Assembly: GCA_963576475.1 (NCBI GenBank)
Contig: OY754967.1
Coordinates: 24,247,651-24,311,650 of the forward strand
Source of the DNA: Molanna angustata
Lineage: Eukaryota > Arthropoda > Insecta > Trichoptera > Molannidae
Length of the DNA: 64,000 nt
Direction: 5' to 3'
How positions within the stretch are numbered: the first letter of the stretch is position 1; each line of letters begins with the position of its first letter. A program made the translations under genes and the position numbers. The notes under the pieces are model-generated. The model was given only the letters and a program-made list of their open reading frames with translations. It was not told where the DNA came from and made no database searches. Below, piece after piece: positions 40,101-49,915 of this stretch.

Positions 40101-41102
40101 ATGAAGTGCTTCGCTTGTAACAAGGTCGCTAATAGCAAGGACTCCGTGACTTGTAGCGTTTGTACTCAAGTATTTCACTGCGTGTGTGTCAACATGCCTC
40201 TCGATAAGATGCTAACTAGGCAGCAAATCGCTTTGTGGAAATGCTCACATTGTACTACGAACGATAAATATACTAATATGTCAGTTCTTCCGTTAACACC
40301 TACACGATATGATGACATACCAGCTCAGAGCAGGAATCTTAACAATAGTCATCTTGAGAAACCTACAGTGAACAGTGAGAGCTCTCCAGTTATGAAGATA
40401 AATAGCGGACTCACCGATTACATAGATTCTAAAATGGAACAAGTGGTAAACCTGATTGCTTCGAGGTTCGAAGAAATATTTAAGAGATACGACGCTCGCT
40501 ACGACGCTGCAAACAAGAAAATTGACGACCTGGAGGAGAAGGTTAAAAAATTGGAGGAGAGTGTGAGGGGATTTGAGCAGTTGAGGGACGACCACCAGGT
40601 GACCCTATCCCGAATCGATAATCTGGACCAGAGAGGACGTCGCATGAACGTCGAAATTCAAAATGTGACCGAGAGAAAGGGCGAAAACCTCCTTAAGATC
40701 GTCACATCGGTTGGAGAAAAGATTGGTGTGCAGCTATCACAAAGTGATATCGCTGGGGTTCACAGGGTATCGCATGGGACTGGCAATGATAACAATAGAC
40801 CAAAGAATATCGTATTAAAATTTTCAAATCAGCACAGAAGGGACTCTTTTTTAGCTGCAGTAAAATTAAAGAAGGACCTAACCACTCAGGATATCGGAAT
40901 CACAGATGCGAGCAGAAAAATCTACGTCGCAGAACACCTGACTCTGAAGAAGAAGCTACTCTTCAGGGATACTCGAATCAGAGCGAAGGAGAAGGGATAC
41001 AAGTTTGCATGGGTGAAAAACGCAAATGTCTACGTCCGAAGGGCAGAGGGGGGAGCCGTGCTGCACATTCTCTCAACATCAGACCTTTCAAAAATCATGT
41101 AA
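40101..41102 (+). CDS. LINE ORF1 protein, PHD finger plus coiled coil
   Basis: The preferred start is the ATG at 40101 (MKCFACNKVA); the frame is open back to 39651 but that part looks like UTR. The product has 333 residues. Residues 3-51 form a C4HC3 PHD-type zinc finger (C3, C6, C18, C21, H26, C29, C48, C51). Residues about 112-176 are a charged coiled coil (KKIDDLEEKVKKLEESV). The C-terminal 150 residues resemble the RNA-binding or FP-like domain of other LINE ORF1 proteins ('NVEIQNV...ENLLKIVTSV', 'RPKNIVLKFS'). Its likely role is binding element RNA into an RNP. The stop TAA (41100) overlaps a GTAAGT splice-donor-like sequence. Confidence 0.85.
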   Translation: MKCFACNKVANSKDSVTCSVCTQVFHCVCVNMPLDKMLTRQQIALWKCSHCTTNDKYTNMSVLPLTPTRYDDIPAQSRNLNNSHLEKPTVNSESSPVMKINSGLTDYIDSKMEQVVNLIASRFEEIFKRYDARYDAANKKIDDLEEKVKKLEESVRGFEQLRDDHQVTLSRIDNLDQRGRRMNVEIQNVTERKGENLLKIVTSVGEKIGVQLSQSDIAGVHRVSHGTGNDNNRPKNIVLKFSNQHRRDSFLAAVKLKKDLTTQDIGITDASRKIYVAEHLTLKKKLLFRDTRIRAKEKGYKFAWVKNANVYVRRAEGGAVLHILSTSDLSKIM

Positions 41103-41285
41103 GTACCTCTAATCCTCTCTTTCTTATCCTAATATTCCCCCTTACTCTTTTTTCCTCACTCTTTTTTCCTTTTTACTTTTGTGCTGTTATTGTTATCGGG
41201 GTCTCTTTATGCGTATGGAGATTGTATACTTCTAACATTCTCAGACTTAATATTGTCCTATATAATGCTTATATAATTCTTTTAG
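41099..41285 (+). other. Candidate intron joining ORF1 to ORF2
   Basis: The spacer starts GTAAGT (41099) and ends ATTCTTTTAG (41285). It is pyrimidine-rich and has branch-point-like TTCTAAC at about 41231-41237 and CTTAAT at about 41255. Its length is 187 nt (3n+1). Removing it deletes the ORF1 stop and joins AT (41097-41098) to G (41286), restoring an ATG codon. GGC GAA CTG AAG then follows in the ORF2 frame. The sequence supports this directly; whether it is spliced in vivo is unknown. Confidence 0.45.
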
Positions 41286-41286
41286 G

Positions 41287-44127
41287 GGCGAACTGAAGAT
41301 ATATTATCAGAACTGTAGGGGACTAAAAACCAAGACAGATGTTTTTAGAACAAATGTATTGTTGAATAATTATGACCTTATAGTATTAACTGAAACCTGG
41401 CTCAATGGTGGAGTATTCGACGCGGAACTGTTGGGAGATGAATACGTAATATACCGTAAAGATAGAAACCTTTTGCTGACTGGGAAAACCGATGGAGGTG
41501 GTGTCCTCGTGGCCGTTCTTCGAAAATACAATTGTTTACGTGAACCCAGTTGGGAAACTTGCGGAGAAAATTTGTTCGTTGGTGTGCTATTGGAACCTAC
41601 AGCACAGACAAAAATCAAACTAGTTATTGGTGTAATCTATGTTCCCCCGTCATCACCCATAAGTATTTACGAATCATATTTTACCGTATTGTCAAACATT
41701 ATCGTTGATACTCGACATGATGCTCATTTATGTCTGTTGGGCGACTTTAATGTACCTTCGATTGTATGGGCCGACGATCCGAGGGAGGCTGGTGTGGTAA
41801 GGCCGGTGTCCTACAGCGGTTCCGTTGCTCAATTACTCATAGAATTTGCATCTTTCCTTGATCTGAAGCAGTTTAATCGTGTTAACAATGGCAACAACAA
41901 AATACTTGACCTCATACTGTCGGATGTATGGTGCACTGTTATTCATTGCGACACGCCACTTGTACCGGAGGATCCGCACCATCCCTCGCTCCTGATTAGT
42001 GTCTCTTTACGAGCAGATGGTCATCTACAAACTAATAACATTCCCAAATATAACTTTTATAAAGCTGATTACACCGGTATAAACCATAAACTCCAAATGA
42101 TCGACTGGGAATTATTATTTACGGGAAAATCTGTAGACGAGGCGGTGGATACTTTCCACAATGTATTACTGGATATCATTGATATTTTTGCCCCAAAGAA
42201 AAAGGCAAGATCTTTAAGTTATCCTGTCTGGTATTCGAACATAACCGTAACATTACTTAAAAATAAAAACAAAAGCTGGGCAAGATGGAAAACTTTTGGT
42301 CATCCCCATGATTATTCGCTGTTTTCTAAACAAAGGGCTCAACTAAAGCAAGCACAGAGCAGGGACCACAAATTATATATTTCAAGTCTAGAACAGTCGT
42401 TGAATAGGAATGTAAAACCATTTTTCTCGTACGTTAATAACATGAAAAAAACTGCCAGCTACCCTAAGAATATGTTCTACAGCGAGGTAAAATCTAATGA
42501 TCCAGAAACTACTGCTAATTTATTCTGTTCATTTTTTGCATCTGTGTTTAACCCTCCCACTAACATGCACTCTCCAGCTGACGCGTGCGTGAACCCGGAG
42601 GTCAACTCAACTCTATCTAAGATTCATGTACTTAGTTCCGAGGTATATGCAAAACTTGTTAACTTAGATGTCAATAAGGGTGCGGGGCCTGACATGATTT
42701 CGCCAATGCTTCTTAAAAAATGCGCACCACATCTTACAAGACCTCTACGACTAATCTTTAACAAAAGCCTTGCTGAGGGTCGCTTCCCAAAACTATGGAA
42801 AATGGCGTATGTTACACCTATACATAAGTCGGGTTGTACATCTGATATACAGAACTACCGTCCTATATCGATCTTATCTCAATTTTCTAAAGTTTTTGAG
42901 TCTATTTTGAAGGATCGATTGTTCCATCATCTAAAGCCATGCCTACTTGATAATCAACACGGGTTTGTGAACAAAAGATCAACGGTTACAAATCTGCTTG
43001 AATATTCTGATTACTTGTTTGAGGCCTTGGACAAGCGGGTGCAGGTGGACTCAATTTACACGGATTTTAAAAAAGCTTTCGACAAGGTTGACCATGACTT
43101 GCTGATTAGGAAGTTGAGCTCTTACGGAATTCATGGTAGTCTGCTGCGTTGGGTTGAGTCTTACGTTAGTAACCGTTTGATGACTGTTGTCATGAATGGC
43201 TACAAGTCTAAATGCGTGGCCGTTACCTCGGGAGTTCCACAAGGGTCTGTTCTGGGACCCCTTCTTTTTACATTCTTCGTCAATGACATTGGTACATGCT
43301 TTAAAAATTCAGAATTTTTGCTGTTTGCCGACGATCTCAAAATTTATCGGCGAATACGTAATGAGGAGGACTGTATGGGGTTGGAGGACGATTTGAACAG
43401 ACTCAGTAAATATTGCGATGCTAATAAGCTTCAACTTAATCTAAAGAAATGTAATTCCATTACATTTACAAAAAATAAAAATGTAATGAATCACATATAT
43501 AAGATTGACGGAGTGGCTTTGGAACCGTTGCATAGTATTAGGGATCTAGGGGTTATTTTTGATTCAAAATTGCACTTTGACGAACATATACGGGAGGTTC
43601 TGATAAGTTGCAACAGGATTTTGGGCTTTATTCTTAGATCAACGAAAGAATTCAGTAATGTAAATTCCATATTGCTGCTATACAAATGCTTAATTCGCTC
43701 TAAATTAGAATATTGCTCTGCTGTTTGGAACCCCCTATATAGTAAGTACATTGACGAGATTGAGAAGCTGCAAAGAAAATTTTTCCGTATCGGTCAGCGT
43801 AGATTCCGTAACATCAGCGTAATGAATTTGCCAAGTCTGACACATAGGCGCGAGCTACTCGACGCATTGACGCTGCGCAAGATCTGTAACTCTGATTTTG
43901 ATGCACCTGCTCTGTTGGCTAGGGTAAACTTCTGTATACCATCGTTGACTCGAATTCGCAATTACAGACAGTTCTATATGAACACTCCGACCAGTAATGC
44001 TGGTGTTAGAAGTCCCTTATACAGAGTCACTCACAATTTTAATAGTAAGTTTGGGAGTGTGGATGTCTTTGCCTCTTCCCTGAATGCGTTTAGGAGATCC
44101 ATTAATCAAATACTTACTGATTGCTAA
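41287..44127 (+). CDS. LINE ORF2 polyprotein: endonuclease and reverse transcriptase
   Basis: The frame is open from 41266 to the TAG-class stop region at 44125-44127, about 946 residues from GELKIYYQN. The APE-type endonuclease shows YYQNCRGL (N9), LTETWL (E36), GGGVLVAV, LLGDFN (about residue 155) and HHPSL (about 231). The reverse transcriptase shows YRPISILSQFSKVFE, QHGFVNKRST, DFKKAFDKVDHD, GVPQGSVLGPLLF and the catalytic LLFADDLKIY (about residue 680). The protein would nick target DNA and prime reverse transcription of the element RNA. No in-frame ATG precedes the endonuclease, and the first ATG codon is about residue 265. Translation therefore needs splicing to ORF1, non-AUG initiation (CTG at 41293) or a repaired start. 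No RNase H or CCHC motif was noticed. Confidence 0.9.
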   Translation, partial: GELKIYYQNCRGLKTKTDVFRTNVLLNNYDLIVLTETWLNGGVFDAELLGDEYVIYRKDRNLLLTGKTDGGGVLVAVLRKYNCLREPSWETCGENLFVGVLLEPTAQTKIKLVIGVIYVPPSSPISIYESYFTVLSNIIVDTRHDAHLCLLGDFNVPSIVWADDPREAGVVRPVSYSGSVAQLLIEFASFLDLKQFNRVNNGNNKILDLILSDVWCTVIHCDTPLVPEDPHHPSLLISVSLRADGHLQTNNIPKYNFYKADYTGINHKLQMIDWELLFTGKSVDEAVDTFHNVLLDIIDIFAPKKKARSLSYPVWYSNITVTLLKNKNKSWARWKTFGHPHDYSLFSKQRAQLKQAQSRDHKLYISSLEQSLNRNVKPFFSYVNNMKKTASYPKNMFYSEVKSNDPETTANLFCSFFASVFNPPTNMHSPADACVNPEVNSTLSKIHVLSSEVYAKLVNLDVNKGAGPDMISPMLLKKCAPHLTRPLRLIFNKSLAEGRFPKLWKMAYVTPIHKSGCTSDIQNYRPISILSQFSKVFESILKDRLFHHLKPCLLDNQHGFVNKRSTVTNLLEYSDYLFEALDKRVQVDSIYTDFKKAFDKVDHDLLIRKLSSYGIHGSLLRWVESYVSNRLMTVVMNGYKSKCVAVTSGVPQGSVLGPLLFTFFVNDIGTCFKNSEFLLFADDLKIYRRIRNEEDCMGLEDDLNRLSKYCDANKLQLNLKKCNSITFTKNKNVMNHIYKIDGVALEPLHSIRDLGVIFDSKLHFDEHIREVLISCNRILGFILRSTKEFSNVNSILLLYKCLIRSKLEYCSAVWNPLYSKYIDEIEKLQRKFFRIGQRRFRNISVMNLPSLTHRRELLDALTLRKICNSDFDAPALLARVNFCIPSLTRIRNYRQFYMNTPTSNAGVRSPLYRVTHNFNSKFGSVDVFASSLNAFRRSINQILTDC

Positions 44128-44432
44128 CCTGCACTATCCTTAATACACCAAATCCTTTCCTCTTCCTTTCCCCGTGGTACTTACGATTTTTGTATTTTTT
44201 GTATTTTATGTTAGCTTTTAAGTTTTTAAATATTTTATTTTTCTTACATTTTGTTAATTATCTATGTTAGTTTTTAAGTTATAAAATTGTTTTTTTTTTT
44301 ATGCTAAAATTGTATTCACCACTAATTGGGCAATTTGTGGAGAAATGATTACAGCGTTCATATCATTGTAATATACATGTACTCTTTGCCTGTTGGTGAG
44401 TCTTTGGGATAAATAAATAAATAAATAAATAA
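44128..44432 (+). other. LINE 3' UTR and (AAAT)n tail
   Basis: T-rich, with two 'atgttagttttaagtt'-like repeats, then 'ttggtgagtctttgggat' and five or so aaat units. The tail marks the 3' end of the insertion. Confidence 0.75.
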
Positions 44433-44657
44433 ATTCGTTCGTTTCCGTGTCCAGACCATATATGCTGTATTGCAATTATATACGAAATGACAAATCAATC
44501 TAACCTCAAAGTGTTTAGCGGCTCATCGAACAACAAAATGTAAGTTTGCTCAGCGAATAATAACATCCACATGATTCAAATATAATGTTACATGTTATAT
44601 TTTTTTGTTTCACAAATAGTTCGGGTAGGACAACGTCTGTCGGGTCCGCTAGTATAT
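44433..44657 (+). repeat. Repeat K, 3' portion
   Basis: Ends 'ggacaacgtctgtcgggtcc' then 'gctagta', a characteristic end of this repeat type. Its 5' part lies before the LINE at 39462-39600. Confidence 0.5.
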
Positions 44658-44689
44658 TATAAAAATAATACAAAAACTAATTAACTATA

Positions 44690-45440
44690 CTTTTTATTCA
44701 TTTTAAACTTTCTGAGCACAAGTGCACAATGGCGGGCTTATTGCCAAATGGCAATATCTTTCAACCAACCGTATTAATTTGGTGAAAAACTTATTAATTT
44801 GGTATGTACCAAAATTTTTATATAATACAAGCAAAAGCTCTAAAGAAAATAAAACATATAAAATAAAAAAAAACATATAAGCAAAAACAATAAAGAAACG
44901 GAGGTGACAGGAGAGGGGGGGGGGACAAGGATAGGATAAGGAGACAAATTTAGGTGTTATGTGTAAGGAAATGATTCCTCAGATTTCTTTTGAAAGCGGG
45001 AAGTGTTAATGAAACTCGAAGTTGCGATGGGATGTGATTCCAAAGACGAGCTGCTTGTATGGAGAAAGAGGTGGTGAAAAAGGAAGTATTGTGTACTGGG
45101 ATACTGAGCGTTCTTTCAGTATTTGAACGAAGAGGCAACCCGTGTTCAGAGAGGAAGTGAAATTGATTTCGTAGATAAACTGGAGCATTGGAGTTGTTTA
45201 AGACCTTGTATAGAAGTGTGAGGGTATGTAGGTTCCTACGCTGCCTGATAGGCAACCACCTTAAAAGAGATCGGTATTCCGATATGTGGTCAAATTTTTT
45301 CAATTTAAAAATATATCGAATGCATGTATTTTGTAATCACTCAAATTTATCTAAGAGCTCCTGATTAGCGTCTAAATAGCATACATCAGCGTAATCAAGG
45401 AAAGGGAGTAATATTGATTGGCATTATATGAGAAGGGACT
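44690..45440 (-). pseudogene. 5'-truncated LINE (CR1/L2/Jockey-like), RT C-terminus and 3' tail
   Basis: The minus-strand frame 44950-45303 encodes LKKFDHISEYRSLLRWLPIR, then RRNLHTLTLLYKVLNN and ARLWNHIPSQLR, the standard post-RT C-terminal region of CR1/L2/Jockey-group LINEs. The frame continues upstream through one in-frame TGA at about 45340 into 'LLPFLDYADVCYLDA', so the copy is broken. The 3' UTR ends in the minus-strand sequence 'TTGGTTGAAAGATATTGCC' then 'GGCAATAAGCCCGCC' (about 44720-44765). The same tail terminates many short repeats in this window, so this LINE is their likely donor or mobiliser. Confidence 0.75.
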
Positions 45441-46135
45441 TTACCTACCAGATGAAACGATAAACGTGTAAACATGTTGATTTTCAAACATGTAAACAAT
45501 CTTGTTTGATTTTTACCAATAGTTACAATTTTATTAATCTGCTGCATAAGATACATACCTACATTTTTTGAAAAATCGAAATTAATCAACCTTTATATAA
45601 TGTTACTAATTTGATGATTATTAAAAAATCATAAATAATTCTTGTCTAATAAAATGAGAACGAATGTAAATAAAAAAAAAACTGTTGGAAAGCGAGATTT
45701 AATAAATATAAAACAAATAGTCCAATTATATTCTAAGCATACAGTTTCATTATAAGCCTATTTGTATGACATACAAACAACTGCATTGGCTCTACAATCG
45801 AAACGGTGGAATGTTTAATATAAACAACATAATAATTTATTTTTGTCATTATAATTGTTAATATTAAATTTAATGAAGTAGATTAAACAGTTTCAACAGG
45901 GAAAGCTTATATACAGTAGGTAGGTGCGGTCTATCTAACTGTAAACTTGAAAGTGTTATTCAATGTTACTCTGGAAAACAACACATCCACTAGATATTGC
46001 TTACTTGGCATTATTCAATAGATACTACATACGTACATTATCTATTGCAGTTTATTTTATCTGAACTGCTTGGTATACGTACAACATAATGCAGGCGTTA
46101 TACACTACTTCTTTTCAACACAAAAATAGTACATA
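45441..46135. other. AT-rich sequence, no gene seen
   Basis: No coding region or known repeat could be supported. Confidence 0.4.
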
Positions 46136-46139
46136 TTAT

Positions 46140-46860
46140 ACATACTGATAATTTCTCTTTTTCGAATTTTGTTGTTGAAATTTTCCCTTCATACGAAAAT
46201 GGTACCTACCTACATAATAATAAATAATAATAAATTAGGATGATTTTTATAGCGCCGATTTTGTGATAACCTCACCTCAAGGGCGCTTTGAATATATTAC
46301 AGGTGCCAACGTACCAATTGATAACGTCGCCCTATATAAATATATATTTTATCATTTTCGACATTCGTTTTATGAAAATATGTAATTCCTACATAGCTTA
46401 TATCGTACAGTATATCAAAATGTTTCACTTTTTAGAATTATGTTTCGAAGATGATTCCCAGATACCTTATATATCGTACACTATATCAAAATGTTTATCT
46501 TATTCGAATTCTGTTGTTGAAAGTTTCCCTTAATTTGAAAATGGTACCTAAAACCTACCTACGTACCTATTGATAATATCGCCCTATATCAAAATATTTA
46601 TCGTTTTATGAAAATGATTCCTAGATACCTTATATATCGTACACTATATCAAAATGTTTCTCTTTTTCGAATTCTGCTGTTGAAATTTACCCTTCACACG
46701 AAAATGGTACCTACCTACGTACTTATTGATAATATCGCCCTTTGTCAAAATATTTATCATTTTCGACATTCGATTTCTGGAAATGACTCATAGATGCCTA
46801 CATACCTTTTTGTCGTATAGTACACTTGGTAGGTAAGTATATCAAAATGTTTTTCTTTTT
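46140..46860 (+). repeat. Diverged tandem repeat, period about 163 bp
   Basis: Three to four units share 'tatatcgtacactatatcaa', 'ttctgttgttgaaa', 'gaaaatggtacctacctac' and 'gataatatcgccct'. The clear pair starts near 46462 and 46625. The outer units are rearranged. Confidence 0.65.
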
Positions 46861-46892
46861 AGACATTCTTTATTTGACAATAGTACCTCGAA

Positions 46893-47090
46893 TACTTTTT
46901 TTTTTTTTTATTTAAACAAAATAAATATGTCCTTGTTAAACAAGTACATATACATCTTACTACGTTCCCTAAAATAAGCATAAATGCTTGTACTATAGGT
47001 GAACCAAATCAGTCGAGGCAGAATTCGAACTCGCGACCACAGGATTACTAGCCAAACGCGCTAACCGCTCTTCCATCGATCCATCTAAAA
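46893..47090 (-). mobile_element. tRNA-derived SINE (family A), copy 3
   Basis: Minus-strand head 'TAGATGGATCGATGGAAGAG', box B 'GAGTTCGAATTC', then the family body ('cctatagtacaagcattta', 'gtaagatgtatatgtacttg') and a T-run on the plus strand as the poly-A end (46893-46908). One of the best-preserved copies. Confidence 0.75.
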
Positions 47091-48370
47091 TCTGGAATTT
47101 TTATGTTTTTTTATATGAAAATATGGTAAAGTTATTATTTTTCAATTTATTTGGTTTAAACGTTATAATCAAGATATTCCCTACAATTGAGGATTTGAAT
47201 CTTATTTTTGCTATACCGTATTTGTAATAGTTATTACTGATAAATTTTGTTTAAAATATAAGACTTATAATAAGACTTGTGTCATTGAATCATATTACAC
47301 TCAGATTAAAATAAATTAATGAATAAATAAATGTCTGATTATTGAGTTTTAAATATGAGATTTAGAGGAACTTAATTTAGAGATAAAACAACATAATTCA
47401 GTTTTTTTGACAGACAGCCAGTCGTACCAACATTACCACTTGAAATGAAACGCAGAATACCTATTTATAAATAATATCGTAAAATGACCGGCGCTGGTTG
47501 AACCTAAAACGTTATTATGATAGTTGTATGAACAACAAAGTTCATAGCACGCGTGCTCGTCACCATAACTGATCTTTAAATAATTCTCTTCCGCTAGACT
47601 TTAATAATTATTATTGGCAGACGAGGTAGGTACGTGAGGAAAGTTGTTGGTATAATTTACTTACATACTTTATCTTGCTTAAGAATGTTGTGCAGGCGCC
47701 ATAAATAGCATTTAAACATTTTTTACAAGTTTTCTGTATGATATTAGGTATAATATGCACAATATTATTTTAAATTAGATCGAGCTAACTTTCAAGTTTG
47801 ATTTATAATAAACAGAGCTGACCCAATTCACAGAATAGAGGATTATCTTTTGTGTGCAGGAAATAGAAGGAAAATAATTCCTTGAAATATACCTATATAA
47901 TAAGGCGTTGTTCTAAGAAACCCGTAAAAGCTATACCAAGAATCAAACCAATGACACAAAATGTATCAATTATTGTTGTGATTAAATTTTCTAAAAAAAA
48001 AATTCTCGAATAGCTATAAAAACACCCATTAAAAATCCCTAAATATTGATCAAAATGTTTTTTAAAACGAATTACTTATACCTTTTTGAATTGTATGTTT
48101 TGCCAATTACCACAAAACAGACTTGCTTTAATAAATTATAAAAATACAAAACAACACACAAAAGTGTGGTCATTGGTAAAACATACTATAGTAAATTCTA
48201 TACATAAAAAACGAAAACATACATAGACATACATACAAAAAAGAGGTAATTGGCAAAACATAAAATTATAAATTGTAAACATACTAAACAAAAACATGCA
48301 TATATAAACATACAAAAAAGTGGTACCTACATGCCAAAACATACAATTCAAAAATGGTTAGTATTTACTA
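47091..48370. other. AT-rich sequence, no gene seen
   Basis: Repeated 'catacaaaaa...ggcaaaacatacaatt' phrases at 48090-48350 suggest a small decayed tandem repeat. No gene. Confidence 0.45.
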
Positions 48371-48374
48371 GTTG

Positions 48375-48522
48375 CATGTAAAACATGATATCCAACTGTC
48401 GATAGCGATAGTATGTATAGTTAAAGAATAAGTACCAAACTCTAAACCCATAAATACAAATGATTGAATATTTTAAGATATTTATTTTCTATATAAAATA
48501 TGTAGGTATGTATGTCAGGATA
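48375..48522 (+). repeat. Repeat F, 5' part (split by an RTE LINE)
   Basis: 'caactgtcgatagcgatagt' through 'atgtatgtcaggata' matches 61690-61835. The copy continues after the LINE at 49473. Confidence 0.75.
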
Positions 48523-49455
48523 ACCTATAATGGCTTACGGCAGGGTGATGCATTGTCTTGCCTATTATTTAATATAGTACTAGAGAAAGCCATCAGAGAT
48601 GCCAGAATTGAGACAGCAGGTACAATTTTTCGCAAATCAAGCCAGATACTTGCATATGCAGATGATGTTGACATAATTGCAAGAACACCAAATGATGTAA
48701 AACAAGCGTTTATACACCTGGAAAATGCTTCTGCCAGAATGGGACTTCAAGTGAACTCTTCTAAGACAAAATATATGATTGCAGCTAAAATGTCCAACCA
48801 TAGAAATGCCCAAGAAACTCTGATTAGTGCTGGTAATCATACCATTGAAACTGTGGGGTCGTTTCAGTACCTAGGTTCAATAATAACCAGTAACAACGAT
48901 GTTAGTGTCGAGATTAAAAGACGAATAGCTGTGGCAAATAAATGCTATTTCGGTATTCACCGACATCTCAAGTCCCGATTGTTGACACGAAATACTAAGT
49001 TGTTATTGTATAAAACATTGCTGCGACCAGTACTTGTATATGGTGCAGAATGCTGGGTTCTTAATAGGAAGGATGAAAAAGCGCTGCTGGTTTTTGAACG
49101 GAAGGTTTTGAGAAAAATCTTTGGACCTCTTTGTGAGAGTGGAATATGGAGGATAAGGTACAACCATGAGCTGGAGAACCTTTACAGTGATCCTAACATT
49201 GTAAAATATATTAAAATACATCGGCTTCAATGGTTGGGGCACGTTCAGCGAATGGAGGAATGCCGAATCCCAAAGAAGATTCTCGACACACGACCGGAGG
49301 GGAGACGTGGTGTGGGGAGACCCAAGCTGCGGTGGATGGACGGCGTACAGGAGGATCTAAAGAGGATTGGCGTGACAAACTGGAGAATGCAGACGATGGA
49401 CCGGTCTAAATGGCGAAAAATTCTGGAGGAGGCCAAGGCTCACAGTGGGCTGTAG
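48523..49455 (+). pseudogene. RTE reverse transcriptase, C-terminal two-thirds
   Basis: The frame runs without interruption from the insertion edge to the TAG at 49453. It lacks the endonuclease and the first RT blocks, which places the truncation inside the RT domain. Visible motifs: GLRQGDALSCLLFNIVLEKA (RT block with QGD), AYADDVDII (catalytic YADD), FQYLGSIIT, LLRPVLVYGAECWVL, and the C-terminal GRRGVGRPKLRWMDGVQ with DRSKWRKILEEAKAHSGL. The apparent upstream ATG at 48460 belongs to the flanking repeat. The frame has no decay, so the insertion is recent. It cannot move on its own. Confidence 0.85.
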
Positions 49456-49472
49456 CGCCAATGATGATGATG
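48523..49472 (+). mobile_element. 5'-truncated RTE LINE insertion
   Basis: About 950 bp flanked by a perfect 15-bp target duplication, ATGTATGTCAGGATA, at 48508-48522 and 49473-49487. It ends with a very short 3' UTR (GCGCCAATGATGATGATG), the RTE signature. It is inserted in repeat F, whose uninterrupted version is at 61680-62250. Confidence 0.9.
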
Positions 49473-49915
49473 ATGTATGTCAGGATAGGATAGGTCAGTC
49501 TGTTTTTCCTATCCAGAATATGAAAACAGCATGATGGTATGTATGTATGTTTGGAGATTAAGTATCAAACTATTAAGTCTTCTTGGATATTGTGTATAGG
49601 CGACAGCCATACAAATTGTATGAAGCAATGTCGTCACTAAATTCAATTTTTATAAAAAACTGTTAAAAAAAATTAAGTTGTACTGCTACAATGTCAATAT
49701 TTTTTATAGCAAATTAAATTATCTAGTTGATATGTTTCGGCTTTTTTCGATATTTTTAAAAACTTAGGAAACATAGGCAGTTAAACACATAAAATAATTA
49801 TAAAAAAATGTTTTTCTTAATTAAAAATGTTTGAGACCTCGGAATTTTTTTGAAAAAACCGATTTGAAATTTTGTATTTTTCTACATTTATACCAATTTT
49901 AAGCGTTCTAGCTTT
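49473..49915 (+). repeat. Repeat F, 3' part
   Basis: Resumes at the target duplication and matches 61821-62240: 'ccagaatatgaaaacagcat', 'gattaagtatcaaacta', 'gtcgtcactaaattcaattt' and 'cggcttttttcgatattttt'. Confidence 0.75.

Larger units (their letters stand above)
39601..44432 (+). mobile_element. Full-length non-LTR retrotransposon (CR1/Jockey group)
   Basis: A two-ORF LINE: a probable 5' UTR (from about 39.6-40.1 kb, left edge uncertain), ORF1 with a PHD finger and nucleic-acid-binding C-terminus, a 187-nt spacer, ORF2 with endonuclease and reverse transcriptase, and a 300-nt 3' UTR ending in (AAAT)n at 44411-44432. Both ORFs lack internal stops and the catalytic motifs are intact, so the copy is young and possibly active apart from the missing ORF2 ATG. 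It lies inside repeat K. A flanking target duplication could not be fixed by eye. The clade is assigned from domain order and RT motif style. Confidence 0.85.

Noticed and set aside
41009..41296. 95-codon frame bridging ORF1 and ORF2
   Set aside because: It reads ORF1 out of frame and then a pyrimidine-rich spacer, giving a Phe/Leu-rich peptide. It shares no domain with LINE proteins.
48460..48522. Start codon at 48460 as the true start of the RT frame
   Set aside because: It lies upstream of the insertion edge, in the flanking repeat F. The RTE begins at 48523 after the target duplication.
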